From: Novosphingobium naphthalenivorans NBRC 102051
GTDB lineage: Bacteria; Pseudomonadota; Alphaproteobacteria; Sphingomonadales; Sphingomonadaceae
Direction: 5' to 3'
Length of the DNA stretch: 64,000 nucleotides
Assembly: GCF_001590985.1 (NCBI RefSeq)
Contig: NZ_BCTX01000003.1
Span: 62,001-126,000 of the forward strand
The position numbers were made by a program, and so were the translations under genes. The notes under the pieces are model-generated. The model worked only from the letters and a program-made list of their open reading frames with translations. It was not told the DNA's origin and did not search any database. Below are positions 1 to 8,126 of this stretch, piece after piece; the stretch's first letter is position 1; every line of letters begins with the position of its first letter.

Positions 1-2
1 TC

Positions 3-1127
3 GATCTGGCGCCGGGACTGCGGGACCTGTGCCCCACCGTCGCGCGGGTACAGCGCCGCATCGCGCCGGACGGAACTGTGCGGCACTATCCCTTCGAACC
101 ACGCGAATGGCTGGATCAGCCGCTGCCGGACATGGTTCGCACGATCGCGGATCTGGCATGGTCCCGGCTGACGGTCCGCCGGGACGGCACGCTGGATGCC
201 CTCTGCCGCAAACGGCTGGGCCGCCGCCTGTTCGAGAGCAGCGGGCTGGCATCCTACATTGCCCGGTTCCACCACGTGCCGCCGCACGAAATCGACGAAT
301 CCTTCTTCTTCCACCGCATGGCTTTCGTGGCACGGGCGACCCGGCCCGGCGGGCTTGCCCGCATGGCGCTGCGCACCCTGACGGCAGCCAGCCCCCGCCC
401 TCGCCCCCTGCTCCATGTCCGGCCGCGCGAGGGCTTTGCCCCCATCTTCGCGCGCATCGTCGCGCATCTTGCCGCGCGCGGCGTCGAATTCCGGTTCGGG
501 GAAGAGCTGTTCGCGCTGCACCGCAAAGACCGCTTCTTCCTCCTGTGCACCACCGCCGGCACGCTGCGCGCCGAAGCGGTGGTGAGCACGATCGCGCTCG
601 ATTCCTTGCACAAGGTGATGTTCGGCACCGGCAGTGGGCTGGTGTCGCTCGACATGACGACCCTGTTCGTTTCGGCCGCCAGTCTCGATCCGCGACTGGG
701 CAACGTGCTTTACAATTTCCACCGCGCAGGCTGGTGGAAACGGGCCACGATCCATTCGCGCATCTACCCCGAACCCCGCACGGGCCGGGAATTCCTCTCC
801 GTAGAGGCCACCATCCCGAAACAGGGACGCCACGATCCCGGCGCGGCCTTTGCCGATTTCCAGCGCCACATGGCCGACCTCGGACTGGCCCAAGGACTCG
901 CGCTGGAAGGGCATGAACGGGTCCGGAACTGCTACCCGCTCTACACGCCCGGTTCGAACGCGAACATCCGGCAGGTGCTGGACCGGATTGCCGGGGCCGG
1001 AATCGTTCTCGCAGGACGGCAGGGACGGTTCGAATACCTGCCCACGTCCTCCGGCGTGATCCGGCGCGTCGCCGAAGAGCTGGACGCGGCCCGCCATCTG
1101 ACCGCTCTTTCCGGAAGGAGCCCATGA
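3..1127 (+). CDS. FAD-dependent oxidoreductase of EPS locus, 5' truncated by window
   Basis: The reading frame is already open at the window edge, so the N-terminus with the Rossmann FAD motif is outside. What remains is about 374 codons. The C-terminal segment has a YPLYTPGSN stretch followed by LAGRQGRFEYLPTS, a pattern I associate with the protoporphyrinogen-oxidase / UDP-galactopyranose-mutase-like flavoproteins found in polysaccharide clusters. In those proteins the C-terminal GR.GRF.Y motif closes the FAD site. The gene ends two bases before the pyruvyltransferase start, so it is probably in the same transcript. The substrate is unknown. A role in modifying a nucleotide sugar or lipid-linked sugar is inferred from context only. 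Confidence 0.65.
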   Translation, partial: DLAPGLRDLCPTVARVQRRIAPDGTVRHYPFEPREWLDQPLPDMVRTIADLAWSRLTVRRDGTLDALCRKRLGRRLFESSGLASYIARFHHVPPHEIDESFFFHRMAFVARATRPGGLARMALRTLTAASPRPRPLLHVRPREGFAPIFARIVAHLAARGVEFRFGEELFALHRKDRFFLLCTTAGTLRAEAVVSTIALDSLHKVMFGTGSGLVSLDMTTLFVSAASLDPRLGNVLYNFHRAGWWKRATIHSRIYPEPRTGREFLSVEATIPKQGRHDPGAAFADFQRHMADLGLAQGLALEGHERVRNCYPLYTPGSNANIRQVLDRIAGAGIVLAGRQGRFEYLPTSSGVIRRVAEELDAARHLTALSGRSP

Positions 1128-1128
1128 A

Positions 1129-2472
1129 TTGCCCCTGACAGCCCTTTCCTCCAGCCAAGCCGCTCCCGCCCCGGACGATCGCGCTCCGGACGATCGCGCT
1201 CCGGACGATCGCGCTCCGGACCATCCCCCAGAGCGGCCCGCCTTGCAGAAAGCACGCCCGGAACAGCGCCAAAACGGCGTGCGGGTGCGTGTATTCAATG
1301 TGAAATACAGCCCGAACCTGGGCGATGGACTGCTCAGCGAATGTCTGGAGCAGACGCTGATCGATTGCGGCGCCGCGCCGGACACCTGGTCGGTGGACCT
1401 TGCCGGACGGACCACGTTCGGTGCCGGTTCCGCCAACCGTTCGGCGCAGATGCGCGTGCTCGATGCCTGTCCCGCGCCTCTGCGGCGCCTCGCGGTGCGC
1501 GCGCCGTTGGCGATCCAGTCGCGGCGGGTCTGGCGGCCGCACTACCGGCAGGCGCTCGACGGGGCGGACGGCGTGGTGATCGGCGGGGGCAACCTGATGA
1601 CCGATCTCGACCTCAACTTTCCCACCAAGATCGGCCTTGTCGTGGAAGAGGCCGCCCGGCGCGGGTTGCCGGTTTTCTTCCATGGCTGCGGCGCGGCCGG
1701 AAACTGGAGCCCGCGCGGACGGGCCCTGCTGGGAAAGGCCCTGCGCCATGGCGTCATCAAAGGCGTATCGGTCAGGGACGAGCGCTCACGCCGGATCTGG
1801 AACGATCTTGCCGGGACGCAAAGCGGCCTCGAAGCCACGCTGGTGCGTGATCCGGGCCTGCTCGCGGCCCGGCGCTATCGCGTGGCGCCCGGCCGCCAGA
1901 CGAACGATCCGCCCGTGATCGGCCTCAATGTGACCAGCCAGCTCGCGCTTCGCTATCACGCCGAGCAGGCGCCCGACGCCGCCAGCCTTGACGCCTGGTA
2001 TATCGCCCTCGCCCGCGCGCTCGTCGCACGGGGCAACCGCGTCGCGGTCTTCACCAACGGCTCGCCGGAAGACCGCGCCTGCGCGCAGAGACTAGAGCCC
2101 GCTTTCCGTGCGCTGGGCAGCGCCGTCAGCTTCCCCGATCCCCGCACGCCGGAGCAACTGGTGCACCTGATCGCCGGTCTCGACGCACTGGCGGCCTTCC
2201 GTATGCACGCGGTGATCGCGGCCTATGCCTGCGGCGTGCCCTTTCTCGCGCTGGCCTGGGACCCCAAGCTGGACGCCTTCCTCCGCTCGGTCGGGTGCGA
2301 AGACCGGCTCTGCCGCCCGGTCCGGACATCGGGCGAAGCCGCGGCCGTGCGGCTACGGGACGCGATGCAGCGCCCCGTCCCCACCGAAGAGCGCGACCGC
2401 GCCGTGGCCGATGCGCACGCAGGCGTCGCCATGCTGCAGGACGCGATCGCGCAAGCTCTCCGGCGGCCGTGA
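1129..2472 (+). CDS. polysaccharide pyruvyl transferase family protein
   Basis: The 447 aa product has the family hallmarks. An N-terminal NVKYSPNLGDGLLSE (NxGD motif) follows a poorly conserved 45-residue lead, a GGGNL motif lies near residue 148, and a C-terminal FRMHAVIAAYACGVPF segment resembles the conserved RxHxxI region. The family moves pyruvate from phosphoenolpyruvate onto sugars, giving acidic ketals on exopolysaccharide (CsaB/ExoV relatives). The TTG start at 1129 follows GGAAGGAG at 1113-1120. The only nearby ATG (1124) runs into a stop after four codons. A later GTG near 1279, just before the conserved core, is an alternative start that would leave the 15-bp repeats outside the protein. 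The stop overlaps the next gene's ATG by one base. Confidence 0.8.
   Translation: MPLTALSSSQAAPAPDDRAPDDRAPDDRAPDHPPERPALQKARPEQRQNGVRVRVFNVKYSPNLGDGLLSECLEQTLIDCGAAPDTWSVDLAGRTTFGAGSANRSAQMRVLDACPAPLRRLAVRAPLAIQSRRVWRPHYRQALDGADGVVIGGGNLMTDLDLNFPTKIGLVVEEAARRGLPVFFHGCGAAGNWSPRGRALLGKALRHGVIKGVSVRDERSRRIWNDLAGTQSGLEATLVRDPGLLAARRYRVAPGRQTNDPPVIGLNVTSQLALRYHAEQAPDAASLDAWYIALARALVARGNRVAVFTNGSPEDRACAQRLEPAFRALGSAVSFPDPRTPEQLVHLIAGLDALAAFRMHAVIAAYACGVPFLALAWDPKLDAFLRSVGCEDRLCRPVRTSGEAAAVRLRDAMQRPVPTEERDRAVADAHAGVAMLQDAIAQALRRP
1171..1222 (+). repeat. in-frame 15-bp tandem repeat
   Basis: Three exact copies of ccggacgatcgcgct (1171-1185, 1186-1200, 1201-1215) are followed by a degenerate start of a fourth. 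The unit is a multiple of three and encodes PDDRA repeats, so copy-number change would alter the length of the N-terminal leader of the pyruvyltransferase without a frameshift. Confidence 0.9.
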
Positions 2473-4184
2473 TGCCCCAAGCCGGACTCCGCATCGCCTG
2501 CGCGGCGGCCATGGTGATCGCCATCGCGGCAAAGGCAAGCGATGCGTCCCCGCCCCCCATCGAACTGGGCGCGGCGTCAAACTTTTCCCAGGGGTGGAGC
2601 CTGCGGACCGCGCAAGCGGCGCTGGACCTGCCGGTGCCGCGCCTGCGCGACAGCATCCGCTGGGCCGATGTCGAGCGAACACCGGGCCGCTACAGCTTCG
2701 ACAAGCCGATCACGACATGGCCTGACCGTTTCGCGGACAGCAAAGTCAGGATCACGCTGACACTCAACTGGGGCAACCCGCTTTACGATGACGGCCAAAC
2801 GCCGCACTCGGCCCGGGCGCTCGCCGCTTTCGGCCAGTTCGCCGCTGCCCTGGTGCAGCGTTTTCCCCGGATCGACACGCTGGAGATCGGCAACGAAGTC
2901 AATAGCGGCAATTTCGTCTCCGGCCCAGTGAAGGACGCCGGGCTCAGCGAACGCGGGCGCTATCATCTGGCCATGGTGCGCGCCGCCGCGCAGGCCGTCC
3001 GGCAAGTACGGCCGGACGTGAAAGTGCTCGGCGGCTCTACCCATTCGCTGCCGGGCGGCTTTCTCTGGCCCCTGCTCGACCTGCCCGGCGCCGATGCCAT
3101 CGAAGGACTCGCGGTCCATCCCTACACCACGCCGATCGACCAATTGCCGGCCCAGATCGGCCTGCTGCGCGGCTATGGCCCGGCCGCGCACCTGCCGCTC
3201 CACGTGACCGAGTTCGGCAGTGCGGACCCGCAACGCGCCCCCGACGATCTGCTGCGCGGCTATGCCACGCTCGCCGCGCTGGGCGTCAGCGAGATGGACT
3301 GGTATCCGCTCAACGAGCGGGGCGACGGGCTTGTCCCGCTGGTGCGGCGCGACGGCGCCCTGACCGGCGCGGGCGAAGCATTCCGCTTCATGCAGGCGCG
3401 GCTGGCCGGCCTGCAAGCCCGCGATACGAGCCCGGACCGGTTTACTTTCGTCCGCAAGTTCGGCCGCAGGATCGAAGTGCTGTGGGGCGCGCCGCGTGCG
3501 GTCAGCATCGATACCCGGACTGTCTCCGCCTTCGATGCCACCGGCGCTCCGCTCGATCCCCGTTCGCTCGCCCTGCGGGATGACCGGGCGCTCGTGCTGA
3601 TCGGCAAGGCGCCGCTCACTGCCGCTTCCGTGCAACTGGGATGCAATCCGCTGGTGGCAGACAGTTTCTATCAGTTCGGCTATCCCGCCCCCGGACAATT
3701 TCAAGCCTCGGGTGACGGCTTCCAGCGCTTCGTCCGGATCGCCGGACGCGACATTCCATTCGAAGTCATGGCCGGCCAGCAGCGCACCGGCGTACCCTGG
3801 ACGCCCTATCTGGGGCGAAGCGACATGCGGGATCTGCGGCTTGCGGCAGACACCGTGCTCCCCGCGGTAAAAGGGCCCGACAGCGCCGTTGTCCTGCGCC
3901 ACATCGCCGCGCGCGACAGCCGGTTGCGGGTTCTGGCCGAGTTTACGGTATCCCCCCGCAGCAGCGACGGTATTGTGGCCGCGCTTTCCCGCAACGAGCA
4001 TACCCTGCTCTCGCGGGCCGGCACGGCGCCGGGCGATATCGATCTGAAACTGACCTTGCGCAAAGGCCAGAGCCTCTCGCTCTCGATAGCGCCCCGCGCC
4101 AGCCCCCAGGGCGATACGACGCGCTACCGCATCCGCATCTTCGACGAAGAGCGATGTCCGCAAGACCGCGCCTCCGGCACCTGA
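2472..4184 (+). CDS. secreted clan GH-A glycoside hydrolase-like protein
   Basis: The product is 570 aa and starts at the ATG that overlaps the upstream stop (TGATG), which implies translational coupling. Residues 1-26 form a signal peptide. The N-terminal 350 residues look like a (beta/alpha)8 barrel of the beta-xylosidase/cellulase superfamily, with IRWADVE near the start. The EIGNEVN motif at strand 4 gives candidate acid/base Glu142, and HVTEFG at strand 7 gives candidate nucleophile Glu247. The C-terminal ~220 residues look beta-rich and may be a carbohydrate-binding or accessory domain. Placement in the EPS operon suggests that it trims or releases the organism's own polysaccharide in the periplasm or outside the cell. 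The exact GH family (GH39 or GH5-like) is not settled. Confidence 0.75.
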   Translation: MPQAGLRIACAAAMVIAIAAKASDASPPPIELGAASNFSQGWSLRTAQAALDLPVPRLRDSIRWADVERTPGRYSFDKPITTWPDRFADSKVRITLTLNWGNPLYDDGQTPHSARALAAFGQFAAALVQRFPRIDTLEIGNEVNSGNFVSGPVKDAGLSERGRYHLAMVRAAAQAVRQVRPDVKVLGGSTHSLPGGFLWPLLDLPGADAIEGLAVHPYTTPIDQLPAQIGLLRGYGPAAHLPLHVTEFGSADPQRAPDDLLRGYATLAALGVSEMDWYPLNERGDGLVPLVRRDGALTGAGEAFRFMQARLAGLQARDTSPDRFTFVRKFGRRIEVLWGAPRAVSIDTRTVSAFDATGAPLDPRSLALRDDRALVLIGKAPLTAASVQLGCNPLVADSFYQFGYPAPGQFQASGDGFQRFVRIAGRDIPFEVMAGQQRTGVPWTPYLGRSDMRDLRLAADTVLPAVKGPDSAVVLRHIAARDSRLRVLAEFTVSPRSSDGIVAALSRNEHTLLSRAGTAPGDIDLKLTLRKGQSLSLSIAPRASPQGDTTRYRIRIFDEERCPQDRASGT

Positions 4185-4540
4185 CCCCCGGATGATCGCG
4201 CACCGCTGGCCATGAAACGAATCCGTTTTGAACCGGGACAAGGAAACGCAAAACAGGCGCCGGCACCCATCCTCTCAACACACAATCGATTAAATCAAAA
4301 ATAATACTTATATATAAATACCTATTTTCTATCCATTATTACGAATAAAATCAATCACAACGAAATGACAACACCTCAACCATGTTGCAAACATTTCACA
4401 ATGCAATTTATAAACCACCTATCTCATGAAGAGATATATTTGCCGATAATATCAAACAGGGGAGCCGGCACCACGTGATCAAGAGGCACTGCTCATGCAG
4501 TGCAGATTGACACAGGGCAGAAGACGGAAAGGAAATTCTC
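4185..4540 (+). promoter_or_regulatory. AT-rich leader and promoter region of the RTX gene
   Basis: This is a 356-bp gap with no credible gene. Bases 4285-4440 are strikingly AT-rich against GC-rich neighbours, which fits a promoter region, although I cannot name -35/-10 boxes with confidence. A hairpin gcactg-ctcatg-cagtgc lies at 4486-4503. A good ribosome-binding site (aaaggaa, 4528-4534) precedes the RTX ATG at 4541. Confidence 0.5.
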
Positions 4541-5095
4541 ATGACGGATATTACCGGCGATACTTACGCCAACAAGATTGAAGGCACCCCGGATGCGGAC
4601 ATCATCGATGCCGGCGGGAGGAACGATGCCGTCCACGCCGCGGGCGGTGACGACACGGTTTACGGCGGCGCCAACCAGGACCGCCTTTATGGCGATGACG
4701 GCAACGACGTCCTCTATGGCGAAGGCTCGGACGACAAGCTCTACGGCGGTGCCGGGGACGATACGCTGGACGGGGGCGGACAGGACGACCGCCTCTATGG
4801 CGGCGACGGCAATGACGTGATCATCGGCGGCGACGGCAATGATGTCCTCTATGGCGACAATGCCAACGACGGGAACGACAACGAAGGCGGTCACGACATC
4901 TTCATGTTCGATTCCGCCGACGGGACCGACAAGGTCTTCGACTTCGAGCATGGGATCGACCAGGTCCAGCTCACCGATGGCGGCAGCTACACGCTCGACT
5001 ACACCGGATCGGGCAACACCGTCCTGACTTACGGCACGACCACGGTCACGTTCTACGACGAGATCCTCGACTCTTCGGACATCCTCGTCGTCTGA
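4541..5095 (+). CDS. small RTX calcium-binding protein, candidate type I secretion cargo
   Basis: The product is 184 aa. Residues ~25-110 carry successive glycine/aspartate nonapeptides of the GGxGxDxLxG type (for example GDDGNDVLYGEG and GGDGNDVIIGG), which form calcium-binding parallel beta-rolls. The remaining ~75 residues resemble the aspartate-rich C-terminal cap and uncleaved signal of RTX proteins and end in hydrophobic DILVV, a common type I secretion terminus. There is no Sec signal. It lacks any recognisable enzymatic domain and is short for an RTX exoprotein, so it may be a structural or polysaccharide-associated surface protein. A complete HlyD/ABC/TolC exporter lies at 17-22 kb. 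The pairing is inferred. Confidence 0.85.
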   Translation: MTDITGDTYANKIEGTPDADIIDAGGRNDAVHAAGGDDTVYGGANQDRLYGDDGNDVLYGEGSDDKLYGGAGDDTLDGGGQDDRLYGGDGNDVIIGGDGNDVLYGDNANDGNDNEGGHDIFMFDSADGTDKVFDFEHGIDQVQLTDGGSYTLDYTGSGNTVLTYGTTTVTFYDEILDSSDILVV

Positions 5096-5100
5096 CGGCT

Positions 5101-5153
5101 TTCCGGTTCGCCGGAAGGATGCAGGAATGGGGTGCGGCCACGGCCGTGCCCCA
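5101..5153 (+). terminator. two hairpins after the RTX gene, probable terminator
   Basis: Six bases after the stop is ttccgg-ttcg-ccggaa (5101-5116), a short stem with a TTCG loop. A second, longer stem of 12 pairs including two G-T wobbles spans 5128-5153 with a two-base loop, and is followed by atttgcgttt, a weak T-rich tail. This is consistent with factor-independent termination of the RTX transcript. Confidence 0.6.
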
Positions 5154-5209
5154 TTTGCGTTTCGCGCCCGGTGCAGATTTTCATCCGATTTGGCGGATTG
5201 ATGCCCGCC

Positions 5210-5380
5210 TCTGACACCAAAGTTCGCTGCTGATGACGCTCGTCCCTTTGCTTCGTCATTGCGAGGAGGCGAAGCCGACGCGGCAATCCAGAGTCGGCGC
5301 AAACCGCCCTGGATTGCTTCACCCTTCGGGCTCGCAATGACGAAAGAACAGGACATGCGTTCTGATCAACGAGTCACGGT
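5210..5380 (+). repeat. palindromic intergenic repeat, copy 1 (inverted partner at 16.75-16.93 kb)
   Basis: The core, 5252-5344, has 14-bp terminal inverted repeats (ttcgtcattgcgag / ctcgcaatgacgaa) and an inner inverted pair (gcaatccag / ctggattgc). Similarity to the reverse complement of copy 2 extends beyond the core on both sides: ctcgtccctttgcttcg upstream and gacatgc...caacgag downstream. The total is about 170 bp. The element fills most of the 421-bp gap 5096-5516, where I see no gene. Confidence 0.85.
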
Positions 5381-5516
5381 ATGAAACGCCGCCTCCAGCC
5401 GCTCAAAGCCCCGCTCCTGCGCAGACTAGGATCATTCCCGAGCATACTCGTTTTCCGCGAGAGGGGCCGGGCGGATAGGCTCGAACGCAGACTACTTCCC
5501 GATCCCGGAGGCACGT

Positions 5517-6452
5517 TTGATCCCGCATGTTGCAGCCCCCTGTGCAGATCCCCCCGCAGCTTGCGCTGCCTATCCGCGCGCCGGCCCCAATCTCTTCATC
5601 ATCGGTGCCTCCAAGGCGGGATCGAGCGCGCTGCACGCCTATCTCGATGCCCACCCCGGCATTTGCATGAGCTCCGAGAAGGAGCCCTGTTACTTCGTCG
5701 ATCAGGACAGACTGCGCACAGCCTGGCCGATCATGGCGCGCCAGCCCTGCTCGCACGACTGGCAGGCCTATCTTGGCCTCTGGCCCGGTGGCGAACAGGC
5801 CCGTTACCGCGGCGAAGGCAGCGTTTACTACTCGCAGGCCCCGCACCACGGCGATGTCGCCGCCCGCATCGCCGCAGCCTGCCCCGATGCGCGGATCATC
5901 TATACCGTGCGAGAACCCGTCACGCGCGCCATCGGCCACTACTGGCAGCGCTTCAAGGAATTCCAGGAACCGCTTCCGCTGGACCGTGCCGTGCGCGCAA
6001 ATGCGCTCTACCGCGATACCTCCGACTATGCCTTGCAGCTGCAAGCCTATCTGGACCACTTCCCGCCATCGCAGATCCACGTGATCGTGGCCGAGGAACT
6101 GCGCGCCAGCCGCCGCGAGGTTCTGGCGCGCTGCATCGACTGGCTCGAACTCGCGCCGTTCGAATACGAAGACGCCCAGCTTGCGGATCGGCACCGCTCC
6201 CCGCCGACCAGCCGCAAGCCGCGCTTCCCACTAGTGGCAAGCGTCCGGGACTCCGCCCTATGGTCCATCGCGCGCAGGCACTTGCCCGCAGGAATGGTCA
6301 CGCACCTGCGGCAGGCATCGACTCGCACGTTCGACAAGGTCCGGATCGACGAAAGCGGCGCGCGGGCCTGGCTGTCGGACTACCTTGCCCCGCGCCGGGC
6401 CGCATTCGAGGCGATGATCGGGCGGACCATCACCGCCTGGGACCACGCCTGA
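5517..6452 (+). CDS. sulfotransferase (PAPS-dependent type), EPS locus
   Basis: The product is 311 aa. The N-terminal LFIIGASKAGSSAL (residues ~26-39) matches the 5'-phosphosulfate loop of PAPS sulfotransferases. IIYTVREPVTRAIGHYW (~127-143) matches the 3'-phosphate-binding region (consensus RxPxxRxxSxY). The family transfers sulfate from PAPS to hydroxyl or amino groups of sugars and other acceptors. I chose the TTG at 5517 because cggag (5506-5510) sits just upstream and the conserved P-loop begins only ~25 residues in. The next gene, a polymerase-like membrane protein, starts 15 bp after the stop, so the two are likely co-transcribed. Sulfation of the EPS repeat unit is the natural inference, but other acceptors are possible. 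Confidence 0.8.
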   Translation: MIPHVAAPCADPPAACAAYPRAGPNLFIIGASKAGSSALHAYLDAHPGICMSSEKEPCYFVDQDRLRTAWPIMARQPCSHDWQAYLGLWPGGEQARYRGEGSVYYSQAPHHGDVAARIAAACPDARIIYTVREPVTRAIGHYWQRFKEFQEPLPLDRAVRANALYRDTSDYALQLQAYLDHFPPSQIHVIVAEELRASRREVLARCIDWLELAPFEYEDAQLADRHRSPPTSRKPRFPLVASVRDSALWSIARRHLPAGMVTHLRQASTRTFDKVRIDESGARAWLSDYLAPRRAAFEAMIGRTITAWDHA

Positions 6453-6467
6453 ACCGAGGCAGAGAGC

Positions 6468-7883
6468 GTGAACGCCATCCCGATCGCGTTGTTCTGGGCG
6501 CTTGCCCTGTGGGGCCTGTCCAGCCGCAAGCCGGTGCTGCTCTACTTGTTCTTCGCGACGATGCCGGTGGGGGCCTTTGCCGTCATCCCCACCGCCCTGA
6601 CCGGAGGGCTGACATTCACCGCCACGCCGGTGGTGTCGCTGCTGCTGATCGGCCGGACATTCCTTGATCGCGGGGGGCCGGCGGCCTTTCTGACATTGGC
6701 AGTCTTGCCCGAACGGCTGATGCTGCTGACGCTGTTCTGGCTGGTCGCGCTGATCTCCACGCTGTTTCTGCCGCGCCTGTTCGCTGGCGCCGTGATGGTC
6801 GTGCCGATGCGGGGGATCGTAAGCGCGCCCTCACCGCTGCAGCCCAACATGCAGAACATCTCGCAATTCGCCTATCTTTCGATCTCGGTCTTCTCCGTCT
6901 TCGCCTTTGCCCGCCTGCTGCAACCCGCCGCGATGCGCCAACATGCCTTGCGCGCGATGTGCCTGGGCGGGTTCGTCACGGTCGCCACCGGCCTGCTGGA
7001 CTATGCCAGCCAGTTCCTTCCGATCACGCCCCTGCTGGAGCCGTTCCGCACCGCCAGCTACGCGCTGCTGACCGAAATCGAAGTGCTGGGCGGAAAGCGC
7101 GTGGTCGGCCTGATGCCCGAAGCCTCGGCCTTCGGCGCGCAGTGCCTGGCCTTCCTGAGCGCGCTCTATTTCTACCGCCGCGCCATGGAATCCCCCCGGC
7201 TGCGCGATCTCCTCGCGCCGGCCGCGATGGGGCTTCTCGCGCTCTGCGCCTGGCTGTCGACCTCTTCGGGGACACTCGTGGGCGTGGGCGTATTCGTGCT
7301 TGTCACCGCGCTCGAATGGCTCGCCCGCATCAATGCCGGCGAGCGCAAGGGCGCCATTTACCGGCAGGGGCTGGGCGGCGAAATGTCGGTCACGGTGCTG
7401 GCCGTGGCCGCAGTGGCGCTGGCAATCATCCTGCAGCCGCAAGTGCTCGATCCCGTCTATGCCATGGTCCAGCGCATGGTGCTGGAAAAGCAATCGTCGA
7501 GCTCATTTACCGAGCGCGGCATGTGGCGCTCCACTGCTCTCGCCAGCCTGACGGACAGCCACGGCTTCGGCGTCGGGCTGGGCAGCACCCGCTCGTCGAG
7601 CAGCGTGGTGGGCGTGTTCAGCAGCACCGGCCTGATCGGCGGCGCCCTGTTCTATGCCTTCGTGCTGCAATGCCTGCTGCGTCAGGTTCGCGGCGCCACG
7701 GCCGAGGCCCGGTTCATCCTGCCAGCCTTCCGATTTTCCTATATCCCGCCCTTCGTCGTCTCGCTGATGGTGGGTGATGCCGATTTCGGCGGCATGGCGG
7801 CGTTCGGCTTCGGGATCGTTACCGCCGTGGCGATTGCGGAGCGCAGATCGCTGCCCGCGCCGTATCAGCTTTATCCGGTGTAA
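6468..7883 (+). CDS. O-antigen ligase/Wzy-like polysaccharide polymerase, membrane protein
   Basis: The product is 471 aa with around ten hydrophobic membrane segments and a large loop in the middle-to-C-terminal half. It begins at a GTG preceded by gaggcagaga. This overall pattern is typical of Wzy/WaaL-type proteins, which link lipid-carried repeat units into polymer on the periplasmic face. Sequence motifs are weak in this family, so the call rests on topology and on its position between a sulfotransferase and the glycosyltransferase operon. The stop is seven bases from the end of the converging minus-strand operon, leaving no room for separate terminators. Confidence 0.65.
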   Translation: MNAIPIALFWALALWGLSSRKPVLLYLFFATMPVGAFAVIPTALTGGLTFTATPVVSLLLIGRTFLDRGGPAAFLTLAVLPERLMLLTLFWLVALISTLFLPRLFAGAVMVVPMRGIVSAPSPLQPNMQNISQFAYLSISVFSVFAFARLLQPAAMRQHALRAMCLGGFVTVATGLLDYASQFLPITPLLEPFRTASYALLTEIEVLGGKRVVGLMPEASAFGAQCLAFLSALYFYRRAMESPRLRDLLAPAAMGLLALCAWLSTSSGTLVGVGVFVLVTALEWLARINAGERKGAIYRQGLGGEMSVTVLAVAAVALAIILQPQVLDPVYAMVQRMVLEKQSSSSFTERGMWRSTALASLTDSHGFGVGLGSTRSSSSVVGVFSSTGLIGGALFYAFVLQCLLRQVRGATAEARFILPAFRFSYIPPFVVSLMVGDADFGGMAAFGFGIVTAVAIAERRSLPAPYQLYPV

Positions 7884-7889
7884 AACGCC

Positions 7890-8126
7890 TCATTCCCCCG
7901 GCAAGTCGTTCTCAAACGCCTGCCGCCGCAATCCGATCAGCCAGAACAGCCCGAACAGCACCAGCCAGACCGGCCAGAAGACCCCGTCACGGATGTCGCG
8001 GCGCAGGCGCCCCGGCACGGAGACAGGCCCCTGAATGCCCGAAAAGCACCATGCCGTAACGCACCACCCGGCCAGATAAAGGCCCGCAAAGGCCAGCAAC
8101 GCTTCCACCATACCCGTCCCCATCAC
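7890..8126 (-). CDS. small two-helix membrane protein
   Basis: The product is 78 aa with two predicted membrane helices (residues ~8-28 and ~50-66) joined by a basic loop containing RLRRD. Its ATG overlaps the stop of the upstream GT2 gene by four bases (ATGA), which argues that it is translated. It is the last gene of the minus-strand EPS operon. I recognise no family. A helper for the glycosyltransferase or the polymerase is possible, but nothing in the sequence proves it. Confidence 0.55.
   Translation of the reverse strand: MMGTGMVEALLAFAGLYLAGWCVTAWCFSGIQGPVSVPGRLRRDIRDGVFWPVWLVLFGLFWLIGLRRQAFENDLPGE

Noticed and set aside
2577..4241. Long minus-strand frame (554 codons) opposite the glycoside hydrolase
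   Set aside because: It is antisense to a gene with clear catalytic motifs. Its product is low-complexity and Arg/Gly/Ala-rich with no domain, as expected from the GC-rich third-position bias.
5381..6667. Plus-strand 428-codon frame overlapping the sulfotransferase
   Set aside because: Its product is Arg/Pro-rich and has no motif. The sulfotransferase frame carries both PAPS motifs and a ribosome-binding site.
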